Assembly (NCBI RefSeq): GCF_023703415.1
Contig: NZ_JAGMTU010000001.1
Span: 372,001-436,000, forward strand
Direction: 5' to 3'
Length of the DNA: 64,000 nt
Source of the DNA: Microbacterium sp. USTB-Y
Lineage (GTDB): Bacteria; Actinomycetota; Actinomycetes; Actinomycetales; Microbacteriaceae
Shown in pieces: positions 46,322 to 54,720 of the stretch. The notes below the pieces were generated by a model. The model worked only from the letters and a program-made list of their open reading frames with translations. It was not told the origin of the DNA and made no database searches. Both the position numbers and the translations under genes were made by a program. Each line of letters opens with the position of its first letter. The first letter of the stretch is position 1.

Positions 46322-47305
46322 TCAGACCGCCGTCGCGATGAACGCCCAGAACAGCGCACCGGCGTAGATCAGCGTGCCGAGCGAGGTGAGGGCGAGCGCG
46401 ATCACCAGCTCGGCGGGCTGCCGGTACGCCCAGACGATCACGACCGCGGGCAGGACCGCGAGCAGCGCGAGCAGGCCGATCCACGCCACGGGGTAGAACA
46501 GCGCGAGCAGCACGAGCGCCAGGAATGGCAGGATCACGAACAGCGTGTAGAGGATCTGGGTGGCGCGTCGACCGATCACGACGGTCAACGTGCGCTTGCC
46601 GACCACGCGGTCCTGGTCGATGTCGCGGAGGTTGTTGGCCAGCAGCACCGCGCAGGCGAACAGGCCGACCGCCACCGCTCCGATCCATGCCTCCTGGGGG
46701 AGCCTGAGCGACTGCACCCAGGTGGTGCCGAGCGTCGCGACGAGCCCGAAGAAGACGAAGACGAACACTTCGCCGAGCGCGTTGTAGCCGTAGGGGCGCT
46801 TGCCGCCGGTGTAGAACCAGGCGGCGACGATGCACACGACGCCGACGGCGATCATCCACCACTGCTGCGTGCGGACCACGATCCCGAGCCCCGCGATCGC
46901 CGCGAGCCCGAAGAAGGCGAGACCGGTGTACAGCACGCTCTTCGCGCTCACCCGACCCGAGGCGGTGAGCCGGGCCGGGCCGACCCGGTGCGCATCGGTG
47001 CCGCGCACCCCGTCGCTGTAGTCGTTCGTGAAGTTCACGCCGATCTGCAGGCACACGGACACCGCGAGGCAGGCGAGCGCGATCACCCAGTGGAACTGCG
47101 GATCGCCCAGCCGCGCGGCCCCCGTGCCGACGAGCACGGGCGCGATCGCGAGCGGCAGGGTGCGCGGACGCGCCGCCCCGATCCAGTCGCCGAGGGTGAC
47201 CGGCCGCAGCTGCTCGACCGGGCGCTTGGCCGGATTGCCGGAGCGGGAGTGCGTCGCCGGGCGCGCAGAGGCGGGCACGGTCTTCTTGGTCTTGCGGTTC
47301 GCCAC
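46322..47305 (-). CDS. menA: 1,4-Dihydroxy-2-naphthoate polyprenyltransferase
   Basis: A 327-residue membrane enzyme that joins DHNA to the isoprenoid tail to give demethylmenaquinone. The two Asp-rich motifs are NDYSD (in NFTNDYSDGVRG) and RDIDQD, separated by about 125 residues, and eight or nine helices are seen. The first 35 residues are basic and Pro/Ser-rich. The GTG start is six bases after TAGGAT, giving a leaderless mRNA. It is 114 bases upstream of resA, so quinone and cytochrome maturation genes are neighbours. Confidence 0.95.
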   Translation of the reverse strand: MANRKTKKTVPASARPATHSRSGNPAKRPVEQLRPVTLGDWIGAARPRTLPLAIAPVLVGTGAARLGDPQFHWVIALACLAVSVCLQIGVNFTNDYSDGVRGTDAHRVGPARLTASGRVSAKSVLYTGLAFFGLAAIAGLGIVVRTQQWWMIAVGVVCIVAAWFYTGGKRPYGYNALGEVFVFVFFGLVATLGTTWVQSLRLPQEAWIGAVAVGLFACAVLLANNLRDIDQDRVVGKRTLTVVIGRRATQILYTLFVILPFLALVLLALFYPVAWIGLLALLAVLPAVVIVWAYRQPAELVIALALTSLGTLIYAGALFWAFIATAV

Positions 47306-47311
47306 CCCGGA

Positions 47312-47317
47312 ATCCTA
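47312..47317 (-). promoter_or_regulatory. -10 box of a leaderless promoter (menA)
   Basis: TAGGAT on the minus strand, six bases, GTG at 47305. Confidence 0.6.
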
Positions 47318-47417
47318 GCGGCGGCGGTTGTGGCGCCCCCACCGGCCGCACCTCCGTCCGCCCGCGCCCGACCGCGCGTCCGTCCGCACGCGCGCGCCTC
47401 CGCGTCCGCGAAACCGT

Positions 47418-47953
47418 GAGACCGAACCCTCGTCTCGAGACCGACGTTCCCATCGTCGGTCTCGGCACGCGCGTTCGGTCTCGCCGGCGCGTCCGCACAG
47501 CCGCCGGCCCGTCCGCCCACCCGAGACCGCGCGCCCGACCGTCCGCACGTGACCGCGCGCCCGTCCGCACGCGCGCCCGTCCGCCCGACCGTCCGCACGC
47601 GCGCGCACGCTCGTCCGCGCCCGCGAAACCGTGAGACCGAACCCTCGTTTCGAGACCGACGTTTCCATCGTCGGTCTCGAGACCCGCGTTCGGTCTCGCC
47701 CGCCCGTCCGCACAGCCGCCTGCCCGTCCGCCCACCCGAGACCGCGCGCCCGTGAAACCACGAGACCGAACCCTCGTGCCGAGACCGACGTTCCCATCGT
47801 CGGTCTCGGCACGCGCGTTCGGTCTCGCCCGCCCGTCCGCCCGTCCGCCCACACGCGCGCGCCCGAGACGGCGGGCCCGCGAAACCATGAGACCGAACCC
47901 TCGTCTCGAGACCGAAGTTCCCCTCGTCGGTCTCGGGACCCGCGTTCGGTCTC
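47418..47953. repeat. Array of four 65-nt nested palindromes
   Basis: Units at 47418-47482, 47633-47697, 47762-47826 and 47889-47953, all exactly 65 bases. Each has outer arms GAGACCGAAC/GTTCGGTCTC, inner arms GAGACCGACG/CGTCGGTCTC and a 7-base loop like TTCCCAT; unit 4 has small changes. The 9-base segments between inner and outer arms differ from unit to unit. A conserved GAAACCRTGA or close variant precedes each unit. Linkers share a repeated CGCACAGCCGCC...CCCGAGACCGCGCGCCCG block. Confidence 0.92.
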
Positions 47954-48033
47954 GCGGGTGGGGCCGGCCTCGCCGGCGGGGGGCGCCTCGCGGATGGGTC
48001 CGGGCTCGCCAGCGGGGGTCCGGTCACGCCAGC

Positions 48034-48048
48034 GGGGGGGGGGGGGGG
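48034..48048. repeat. 15-G homopolymer
   Basis: A run of 15 G on the plus strand, 27 bases from the end of the MocR gene. Such runs are prone to slippage and to sequencing error, so its exact length is uncertain. Three short GCGGGGG repeats lie just before it. Confidence 0.8.
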
Positions 48049-48075
48049 CAACCTCGCAGGCGAAGCCGGATCCGG

Positions 48076-49392
48076 TCAGCGCCGGCGGGCGTCGGCGATC
48101 GCGGCGCGGAGGTCGTCGGCGAGCACGCGCAGCTCGGCGTCGTCGAGCGTGTGCGCCGTGAGCCGGATCTGCGGCGAGGCCTCGTCCGGCTCGAGCAGGA
48201 AACCGCCGCCCGTGCGCACCAGCCAGCCGCGGCGCATCATCGCCTCCGACACGGCGCGCGCGTCCACCCCGCACTCGACCCAGACGTTGAGCCCGTCGTC
48301 GCCGCGCACCGTGATGCCGCGCTCGCGCAGCAGGGCGCGCAGGGCGTCGCCGCGCTCGGCGTAGTGGGCCCCGGCACGCTCCAGCGCCGCCGGGGTCTCC
48401 GGGTGGTCGAGCATGCCGACGGCGACGCGCTGCAGGATCCGGCTCACCCAGGTCTTTCCGGGTGAGAGCCGCGTGCGCAGCTGCGCCGCGGTGTCGGCGT
48501 CGCTGGCCAGCAGCGCGAGGCGCAGGTCAGGGCCGAGGAACTTCGACATCGAGCGCACGAGCGCCCAGCGCGGATGCCCCTCGGGGATCACGGAGTGGTA
48601 GGGCCGTCGCGAGAGCAGCGAGTAGTGGTCGTCCTCGATGATGAGCACGTGCGGCGCCTCCGCGAACACGGCCCGCAGCTCCGCGGCGCGCGCCGCACTG
48701 AGGCTGATCCCGGTGGGGTTGTGCGCGCGGGGGGTGCACACCACGGTGCGGGCTCCGGCGTCGATCGCGGCGCGGAGACCCGCGACGGTCATCCCCTCCT
48801 CGTCGAGGGGGATCCCGAACGGACGGTAGCCGCCGAGCTTGACGACGTTGATGCTGGAGAGGAAGCACGGATCCTCGAGGCCGACCACGTCGCCGTGCGC
48901 GAGGGAGGCGACGAGCAGCCGCTCCAGCGCGTCGACGGCGCCCGAGGTGACGGACAGCTCGAACGGACCGGGCCGCGCCTCGGCCAGCCAGGCCGTCGCC
49001 CAGGTGCGCAGCCCCTCGTCGATGAGCGCGTCGCCGTAGAGCGCGGGGGTGCGCAGGTCGACCTCGGCGAGCACCGGCAGCGGCAGCAGATCGGGATCCG
49101 GGTTGCCGCTGCCGAGGTCGCGCAACACGGTCTCGGCCGCGAAGCCCTCCTCCTCGGTGCGCAGCAGTTCGGTCACCACGGTGCCCCCGCGCCCGCGGCT
49201 CTCCACGGCTCCCGCACGCGCGAGCGCCCGATAGGCGGCGGCGACCGTGTTCCGGTTCACGCCGAGCGCATCGGCCAGCGCGCGCACCGTCGGCAGGCCC
49301 TCCCCCGGTGCGAGTCGGCCGGCGCCGATCAGGGCGCGGATCGAGTCGGCGATCTCATGCGCCGTGCTGCCCTGGATCCTCGCTTCGCCCAC
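48076..49392 (-). CDS. MocR-type regulator (GntR domain plus aminotransferase domain)
   Basis: A 438-residue MocR/GabR-type protein. The N-terminal winged helix (about 1-75, TVRALADALGVNRNTVAAAY) is GntR-like. The rest is a fold-type-I aminotransferase with the PLP lysine in SMSKFLGPDLRL and pocket residues near CTPRAHNPTG. It should regulate a nearby or distant amine/amino-acid pathway by sensing a PLP adduct. The GTG at 49392 has both a TAGGCT box and GGGAG upstream. Its target is unclear; it converges on the palindrome array. Confidence 0.88.
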   Translation of the reverse strand: MGEARIQGSTAHEIADSIRALIGAGRLAPGEGLPTVRALADALGVNRNTVAAAYRALARAGAVESRGRGGTVVTELLRTEEEGFAAETVLRDLGSGNPDPDLLPLPVLAEVDLRTPALYGDALIDEGLRTWATAWLAEARPGPFELSVTSGAVDALERLLVASLAHGDVVGLEDPCFLSSINVVKLGGYRPFGIPLDEEGMTVAGLRAAIDAGARTVVCTPRAHNPTGISLSAARAAELRAVFAEAPHVLIIEDDHYSLLSRRPYHSVIPEGHPRWALVRSMSKFLGPDLRLALLASDADTAAQLRTRLSPGKTWVSRILQRVAVGMLDHPETPAALERAGAHYAERGDALRALLRERGITVRGDDGLNVWVECGVDARAVSEAMMRRGWLVRTGGGFLLEPDEASPQIRLTAHTLDDAELRVLADDLRAAIADARRR

Positions 49393-49399
49393 GTCTCCC

Positions 49400-49405
49400 A
49401 GCCTA
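49400..49405 (-). promoter_or_regulatory. -10 box of a leaderless promoter (MocR gene)
   Basis: TAGGCT on the minus strand, seven bases (GGGAGAC), GTG at 49392. The GGGAG may also act as a ribosome site. Confidence 0.5.
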
Positions 49406-49633
49406 TGGGGAGGATCCGGCCCGGCGCGGATCCTCGGCAGGCCGTGGGCGTCTGCGGTCCGGATCCGGCCCGGCGCGGATCCGGCGCGAGGAGGCACCGC
49501 GTCCTCGCTCAGCGATCGGGCGTGCACAAATCAGGCCGGGCCTCTGCGGAAGGGGTCAGATCGGCCCGGATCCGCTTCGCAGCGCGGGTGCAGCCTGAAT
49601 TAGGTGACCGGGCGACGCGAGACCGGGCCGGAC

Positions 49634-50086
49634 TCAGCCCGCGGCCGGCACGATCGGACGGTGCTCGTAAAACGTCTGCAGCACGACGGTCGTCCGCGTG
49701 CTGACGTTCGCCGCAAGGCGGATGTCGCGCACGAGCTGCTCCAGAGCGCGCGGCGATGCGACCCGGACGAACAGCATGTACGCCGCATCGCCGGCGATCG
49801 AGTGGCACGCCTCGATCGCGTCGAGGTGCTCGAGCAGCTCCGGCGCGTTGTCGGGCTGGGCGGGGTCGAGGGGCGTGATCTCGATGAACGCCGACAGCGG
49901 CTTGCCGACGGACTCCGCGTCGATCACGGGGCGGTAGCCGGCGATCGCCCCCCGCGATTCCAGCCGCTTCAGCCGGGACTGCACGGCGGACACCGAGAGT
50001 CCCGCGGCATCCGAGAGCTGGGCGAGCGTGGCCCGCCCGTCCCGGGAGAGGGCGGCGAGGATCGCGAGGTCGACAGGATCGTCCAT
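49634..50086 (-). CDS. Lrp/AsnC family transcriptional regulator
   Basis: A 150-residue regulator with the N-terminal helix-turn-helix (ATLAQLSDAAGLSVSAVQSRLKRLE) and the C-terminal RAM domain (about 65-145). It lies divergent to the DUF6421 gene with a 72-base gap that contains several TCAGTCAA/GGAATATTTCC-like A/T-rich elements, so it probably controls the DUF6421-SDR operon. Effector amino acid unknown. Confidence 0.9.
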   Translation of the reverse strand: MDDPVDLAILAALSRDGRATLAQLSDAAGLSVSAVQSRLKRLESRGAIAGYRPVIDAESVGKPLSAFIEITPLDPAQPDNAPELLEHLDAIEACHSIAGDAAYMLFVRVASPRALEQLVRDIRLAANVSTRTTVVLQTFYEHRPIVPAAG

Positions 50087-50158
50087 ATCTGGAATAATAT
50101 CCTGAGTTCAGTCAATTCTGCAGGAATATTTCCTGCGAGTCCTCGATCGGAGGTCCCG

Positions 50159-51589
50159 ATGTCCCTCACCACCACGTCCCGCAACGCTCTCATCGGCGAG
50201 CCCGAGGTCGTCGAGGACGCCTCGGTCGCGGAGCGGTCCGCCGCCTGGAAGCTCCTCAAGGACGCGGCGATCGCGATCCGCCCGCTGCAGATCAAGGACG
50301 GCTCCGTCCCGAACGCGGACGACCACGAGGCCGCCCGCACGCACGTCGCCGCGATCGTCGCCGGCATCCGCGCCCTCGCCCCCGCGTTCCCGCACGACGC
50401 CGAGTACCTCGGCGCGTCCGTCGTGGACTTCGAGCGCTGGGCCGCCGAGGGCTTCGGCGTGCCGGACTTCCTCGACTCGCTCATGGCGTTCCAGCCCCAG
50501 CAGCACCGCGTCGACGGCATCCGCCACCTCGTCGTGTTCCCCATGTACACGCAGAACGGCTCCAGCGACCGCCTCGTCGAGGCACTCATCGTCGAGACGA
50601 TCTGGCCGGAGTTCATCGCCGACCTCGAGGCCGGCGATTACGGCAACAAGCTCTTCGTCTCGCTGCGCCTGGTCGACTTCACGCCCGGCTACGACACGAA
50701 CTCGGCCGTGCTCTTCCCCGAGACCGTCGCGATGCGCGAGATCCCCTCCTTCACGTGGGGCGCGATCTTCCAGGACCGCGAAGCCGCCCGCTACCGCCGC
50801 GTCGTGCGCGCCGCGAGCGAGATCACGAACCTGGAGCTGCCCGAGCGGGCCGCGGCGATGCTCGACGACCAGGAGCTCGCCGAGAAGACGTTCGTGATGT
50901 GGGACATCATCCACGACCGCACCCACATGCGCGGCGACCTGCCGTTCGACCCGTTCATGATCAAGCAGCGGATGCCGTTCTTCCTCTACTCGCTCGAGGA
51001 GATGCGCTGCGACATGACCGCGTTCCGCGAGTCGGTCAAGATCGAGCGCGCGTTCGACGCCCGCATCGCCGCCGGTGAGCAGCTCACCGCCACCGAGCAG
51101 GAGATGCACGACTACGCGCACCTCGTGCAGTACGCGGTGATCTTCGACCGCATCTTCCGGTTCGCCATTACGGGCACCCGGACGCGCAACTACGACGCCG
51201 TCGGCGGTCAGCTGCTGTTCGCGTGGCTGCACCAGCGCGGCGTGCTGCACTGGACCGACACGGCCCTCGCCTTCGACTGGGAGAACGTCCCGGACGCGGT
51301 CGTGGCCCTGGGCGACGCGATCGACGACCTCTACTGGCACTCGATCGACCGCCCGAAGACGGCGCACTGGCTCGCCGCCTACGAGCTGGTCCGCGGCACG
51401 CTCACCCCGCACCCGGCCTCGCAGTGGGCCCGCGGCCTGTCGGACGAGATCCTCGCCGGCGCCCCCAAGGGCTACACCGACGCGGTGCTGGACGACGAGT
51501 TCCCACTGTCGATGTTCTTCGAGACGCTCGACAAGAAGATGAAGCCGGTCATCGAGTCGACCGTGGGGATCCGCGGCACCGACGACTGA
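50159..51589 (+). CDS. DUF6421 family protein, possible metalloenzyme
   Basis: A 476-residue soluble protein that I match to DUF6421 from memory of its sequence style and neighbours; function unknown. Two HDxxH motifs stand out: HDRTH (252-256) and HDYAH (317-321), with EEMRCD (280-285) between them. His-rich and acidic clusters like these usually bind metal; the spacing HDxxH-x23-EE resembles a zincin, but with Asp for the catalytic Glu. The N-terminal 240 residues are mixed alpha/beta. The start at 50159 is after GGAGG. It is followed by an SDR gene 110 bases later and preceded by a divergent Lrp gene. Confidence 0.65.
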   Translation: MSLTTTSRNALIGEPEVVEDASVAERSAAWKLLKDAAIAIRPLQIKDGSVPNADDHEAARTHVAAIVAGIRALAPAFPHDAEYLGASVVDFERWAAEGFGVPDFLDSLMAFQPQQHRVDGIRHLVVFPMYTQNGSSDRLVEALIVETIWPEFIADLEAGDYGNKLFVSLRLVDFTPGYDTNSAVLFPETVAMREIPSFTWGAIFQDREAARYRRVVRAASEITNLELPERAAAMLDDQELAEKTFVMWDIIHDRTHMRGDLPFDPFMIKQRMPFFLYSLEEMRCDMTAFRESVKIERAFDARIAAGEQLTATEQEMHDYAHLVQYAVIFDRIFRFAITGTRTRNYDAVGGQLLFAWLHQRGVLHWTDTALAFDWENVPDAVVALGDAIDDLYWHSIDRPKTAHWLAAYELVRGTLTPHPASQWARGLSDEILAGAPKGYTDAVLDDEFPLSMFFETLDKKMKPVIESTVGIRGTDD

Positions 51590-51699
51590 CCGGAGTCCCG
51601 CAGGGATGGCGGGGGATCTCCCGGGGATGCAGAATCGACCCGGGAGCCCCCGCCATCCGTCTTCCTCCCGCACGCCGAGCCGATCACCAGGAGCACCGC

Positions 51700-52389
51700 A
51701 TGACCGCTGCAGGACGCACCGTACTTCTCGCCGGCGCCACGAGCCCGTCCGGCCTCGCGATCGCCCGCGCCCTGCGGAGCGCCGGGGCGCGCGTCGTCGC
51801 CGTCGGGCGGGATCAGGTCAAGCTCGACGCGCTCGCGGCGGCGCTGCACTCGGGCGACCCCGCCGGCCCCGGCTCGATCCGCATCGAGCGCTGCTCGCTG
51901 ACGAACGAGGCGGAGGTCGCCTCCCTCGCCGAGCGCCTGGCGGCCGACGGCGAGCACGTCGACGGGCTCGTCCCGCTGGTCGGCGGCTGGCGCGGCGGCG
52001 GCGGCCTCGCCGGGCAGACCGAGGAGGACTATCGCGCTCTCGAGCAGGCGTTCACCGCCGTGCGGGTCACGAGCCGCGCGTTCGACGCCGACCTCCGCGC
52101 CTCCGATGCCGGACGGTTCGCGATCATCTCCTCCACCGCCGTCGCCCGGCCGCTCGCCGGGGGCGCCAACTACGCCGCGGTGAAGGCGGCGAGCGAGTCG
52201 TGGACCCGCGCCGTCGCCCAGGGCTTCGCGAAGGCCGCCAGAGACGACGAGCAGCCGCTGCACGCGGCCGCGGTGGTGCTGCGCGTGCGCGGCCTGGACG
52301 ACGCGATCGACGCCGTCGCGCAACGGATCGTCGCCCTCTGGGACGAGGATGCGGCCGCGCTGAACGACCGCATCATCGACGTGGCCTGA
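51700..52389 (+). CDS. Short-chain dehydrogenase/reductase
   Basis: A 229-residue SDR. The NAD(P)-binding loop is GATSPSGLA (11-19, variant of GxxxGxG), the Ser is in IISSTAV and the catalytic pair is Tyr-x3-Lys in NYAAVKAA. Residues 33-36 (AVGR) suggest NADP preference. The substrate is unknown. The start has a CAGGAG site. It lies 110 bases after the DUF6421 gene on the same strand, most likely in the same unit, so it may act on the same compound. Confidence 0.85.
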   Translation: MTAAGRTVLLAGATSPSGLAIARALRSAGARVVAVGRDQVKLDALAAALHSGDPAGPGSIRIERCSLTNEAEVASLAERLAADGEHVDGLVPLVGGWRGGGGLAGQTEEDYRALEQAFTAVRVTSRAFDADLRASDAGRFAIISSTAVARPLAGGANYAAVKAASESWTRAVAQGFAKAARDDEQPLHAAAVVLRVRGLDDAIDAVAQRIVALWDEDAAALNDRIIDVA

Positions 52390-52426
52390 CGCCTGCCGGC
52401 TCGTCCTGCGCCCCGCGGAGGACGGT

Positions 52427-53074
52427 TCAGGACGAGCGCTGACGCCGGGCGACGAGCGCCTGGATCGGACCCGACAGCACGAGCAGGAACAGCGCCGAGT
52501 ACCCGATCGCGGGGACGCAGATGGAGACGATCAACGAGATCGCGAACATCGTCGCCGTGACGATCTCGGCGACGATGCCTCGTCGCAGCGACCCGGGCGC
52601 GATCCGATGCAGCGCCGGATGCCTCCAGAGGTACACGCGCGTCGCGACCATGAACAGGGACGACATGAGCAGAGAGCCGATGTAGACGATCTTCTGCGTG
52701 CTGTCCGTGGGCATCGCCCCGAGCATCGCCGTGCTCACCGGCAGGCAGACGATGGTGAACATCCACCCGACCTGCAGCCAGACGAGCGGGATCCGGACCC
52801 GTTCGACCCGGTCGAAGACGCGATGATGGTTGATCCACAGCAGGGCGATGATGAGGAAGCTCAGGGCGAAGCTCCACAGGGGTGCCTGCTCCTCCTGCAG
52901 ATACTCCAGCGTCGTCTTCCCCTCCCGCCCCAGCTCCGTGACGTTCTCCATGAGCGGCAGGATGAGCAGGGTCATGGCGATCGCGACGACCGCGTCCACG
53001 AACGCCTTGAGCCGCTCGGCCGAGAGGATCGGTTGCGACGAGTCCTCGGGGATGGGGTCGGCGGGCTGGCTCAC
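52427..53074 (-). CDS. TMEM175-family (DUF1211) potassium channel-like protein
   Basis: A 215-residue membrane protein with six hydrophobic segments. The first helix has the DUF1211/TMEM175 motif as RLKAFVDAVVAIAMTLLIL (RxxxFxD, here FVD rather than the common FSD). Bacterial TMEM175 relatives are K+-permeable channels. The GTG at 53074 is preferred over a TTG at 53110 because GGGAG lies nine bases upstream; this choice is tentative. It is convergent with the SDR gene. Confidence 0.8.
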   Translation of the reverse strand: MSQPADPIPEDSSQPILSAERLKAFVDAVVAIAMTLLILPLMENVTELGREGKTTLEYLQEEQAPLWSFALSFLIIALLWINHHRVFDRVERVRIPLVWLQVGWMFTIVCLPVSTAMLGAMPTDSTQKIVYIGSLLMSSLFMVATRVYLWRHPALHRIAPGSLRRGIVAEIVTATMFAISLIVSICVPAIGYSALFLLVLSGPIQALVARRQRSS

Positions 53075-53157
53075 TCCGGCATGCTCCCGTATCGGAGCGG
53101 ATCCGGTCAAGGCACCGCGCCCGGGTCTGCGGATCCCGTGCTTCCGCGCCGCGCTGC

Positions 53158-54606
53158 TCAGGGTCCGTGCCGGCCGCGCTCCTCGGCCTCCACGGACCCG
53201 GGCGCCTCGGCACCCTCAGCCGGGCCCGCAACCGGGAGCGCCTGTGCGGGCGCCTCGCCCTCGTCGGCCGGGCCCGCAACGGGGAGCACCTGCGCGGGCG
53301 CCTGCGCATAGAGGGCGGTGAGGCGGCGATACGACCGCGTGAGGAACGCGAGCCCGGCGACCACCACCATGATCAGGCCGGCCCAGAGGCAGATGAGGGC
53401 GATGCCGCGCGCGTGACCCTCGCCGAGCAGCCACCCCCACTGCTCTCGGCCCGCATCCCCGTCCATGTAGGGGATGACGAGGAACTCCGCGAGCGGGGCG
53501 ATGAGGAAGGCGGTGATCGGCGCGGCAGCCGCCTCCATGGCCGCCGCGACGCCGAACACCCTGCCCTGCCGTTCGAAGGGCACGACCTTCTGGATCACCG
53601 TCTGCTCCGCCGCTTCCACCGGCGGCACCAGCGCCATGTAGATCCACATGCCGACCACGTACAGCGGCCACCACTCCCGCAGCATGAAGACCGCGCCGAG
53701 CAGGCCCATCGCCATGACCAGCAGCAGCAGAGTGCGCATCGGCTTCGCCCCGAGCCCGAACTTCGCCACGAGGGCGCCGCCGATGAGGAATCCCGTCGAG
53801 GAGAACGCCAGGGCGAAGCCCCACGTCTGCGCGTCGAACAGGGTGAGGCCGTACGGATCCATGAGCGCCAAGTAGACGCCGCCGATGAGGTTGTTGAACG
53901 TCGAGAAGACGATGAGGGCGAACAGCCCCGGCGCCTGCCGGATCGCCCGCGCGCTGCCGCGGAGATCGAGGGCCCCGGCGCCGCCGGGATCGGGCTGCGG
54001 GCGCTCCTCCGGGATCCGCAGGAAGAGCAGGTGCAGGAGGGTGAGCGCCATGGCGGCGATCGCGATCACCAGGGTCCACCCCATGCCCAGGAATCCGACC
54101 GACAGTCCGGAGAACACGCTGGTCACCAGGAAGGCGACCCCCTGCACCGTGCCGACGAGACCGTTGGCGTTGGCGTGCCTCTCCTCGGGTACGAGCAGGG
54201 TCACGGTCGTCGACAGGGCGATGTTGCGGAGCTGCTCGATCACACCGCCGAACAGGATCACCCCGGAGAACAGCCAGAACCACGGTCCGCCCAGATCCAG
54301 CAGCGACGACTCCGGCCGCGCGAGGTAGATCCCCCCGGCGACGAGGAACGCCGCGGCCGAGACCACGCTCGACAGCAGCATGACGGTGTGCTTGCGGTGC
54401 CGGTCGACGATCGTGCCGAAGACCATCGCGAAGAACGCGATGAAGAGCATGTAGGCGCCGCCGATGATGCCCGTGGCGAGCACGGACCGCGTCTCGATGT
54501 AGACCCAGAACGTGAGCGCGAACCAGAGGAAGCTCGTCGTCACGTTGGCGATCAGCGTGTTGACGAGCACTCCGGCGAACGCCCGGGAGGCGACCGTGCT
54601 CCTCAT
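53158..54606 (-). CDS. MFS transporter with repeated C-terminal tail
   Basis: A 482-residue major facilitator protein with 12 helices and the intracellular motif DRHRKHTVMLLSS after helix 2. It is closest in style to drug/macrolide efflux proteins. The last 50 residues are a hydrophilic tail with two copies of a 16-residue unit (APAQ-LPVAGPA), coded by a DNA repeat. The start ATG is seven bases after TACGCT. It lies divergent to a threonine aldolase-like gene and no regulator is adjacent. Confidence 0.88.
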   Translation of the reverse strand: MRSTVASRAFAGVLVNTLIANVTTSFLWFALTFWVYIETRSVLATGIIGGAYMLFIAFFAMVFGTIVDRHRKHTVMLLSSVVSAAAFLVAGGIYLARPESSLLDLGGPWFWLFSGVILFGGVIEQLRNIALSTTVTLLVPEERHANANGLVGTVQGVAFLVTSVFSGLSVGFLGMGWTLVIAIAAMALTLLHLLFLRIPEERPQPDPGGAGALDLRGSARAIRQAPGLFALIVFSTFNNLIGGVYLALMDPYGLTLFDAQTWGFALAFSSTGFLIGGALVAKFGLGAKPMRTLLLLVMAMGLLGAVFMLREWWPLYVVGMWIYMALVPPVEAAEQTVIQKVVPFERQGRVFGVAAAMEAAAAPITAFLIAPLAEFLVIPYMDGDAGREQWGWLLGEGHARGIALICLWAGLIMVVVAGLAFLTRSYRRLTALYAQAPAQVLPVAGPADEGEAPAQALPVAGPAEGAEAPGSVEAEERGRHGP

Positions 54607-54613
54607 GGATCAG

Positions 54614-54619
54614 AGCGTA
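54614..54619 (-). promoter_or_regulatory. -10 box of a leaderless promoter (MFS gene)
   Basis: TACGCT on the minus strand, seven bases, ATG at 54606. Confidence 0.5.
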
Positions 54620-54708
54620 GGACGGACCGCCGACATGCGGAACCCGAGCCCGGCCGCTGGGCGGCTCCGGCGCGGGTCCGGCGGACCATCGCGCGCGGCC
54701 CCGCCGAA

Positions 54709-54714
54709 TAGACT
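54709..54714 (+). promoter_or_regulatory. -10 box of a leaderless promoter (threonine aldolase-like gene)
   Basis: TAGACT, six bases, GTG at 54721. Confidence 0.55.
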
Positions 54715-54720
54715 TGTGCG

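Larger units (their letters stand above)
47306..48075. other. 770-base non-coding gap with palindrome array and G tract
   Basis: No credible gene. Frames that cross it are Arg/Gly/Pro-rich, carry no ribosome site and change composition with the repeats. It contains the menA promoter, four 65-nt nested palindromes (47418-47953), linkers rich in CGTCCGCC, and a 15-G tract next to the MocR gene end. Confidence 0.8.

Noticed and set aside
47418..47953. CRISPR array
   Set aside because: Only four units, unequal spacing (215, 129, 127 bases), internal nested palindromes, repeated linkers instead of unique spacers, and no cas gene nearby.
46218..48274. Long Arg/Gly/Pro-rich minus-strand frames across menA and the palindrome array
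   Set aside because: They are open only because the repeats and high GC lack stops. Their composition changes with the repeat units and there is no start signal.
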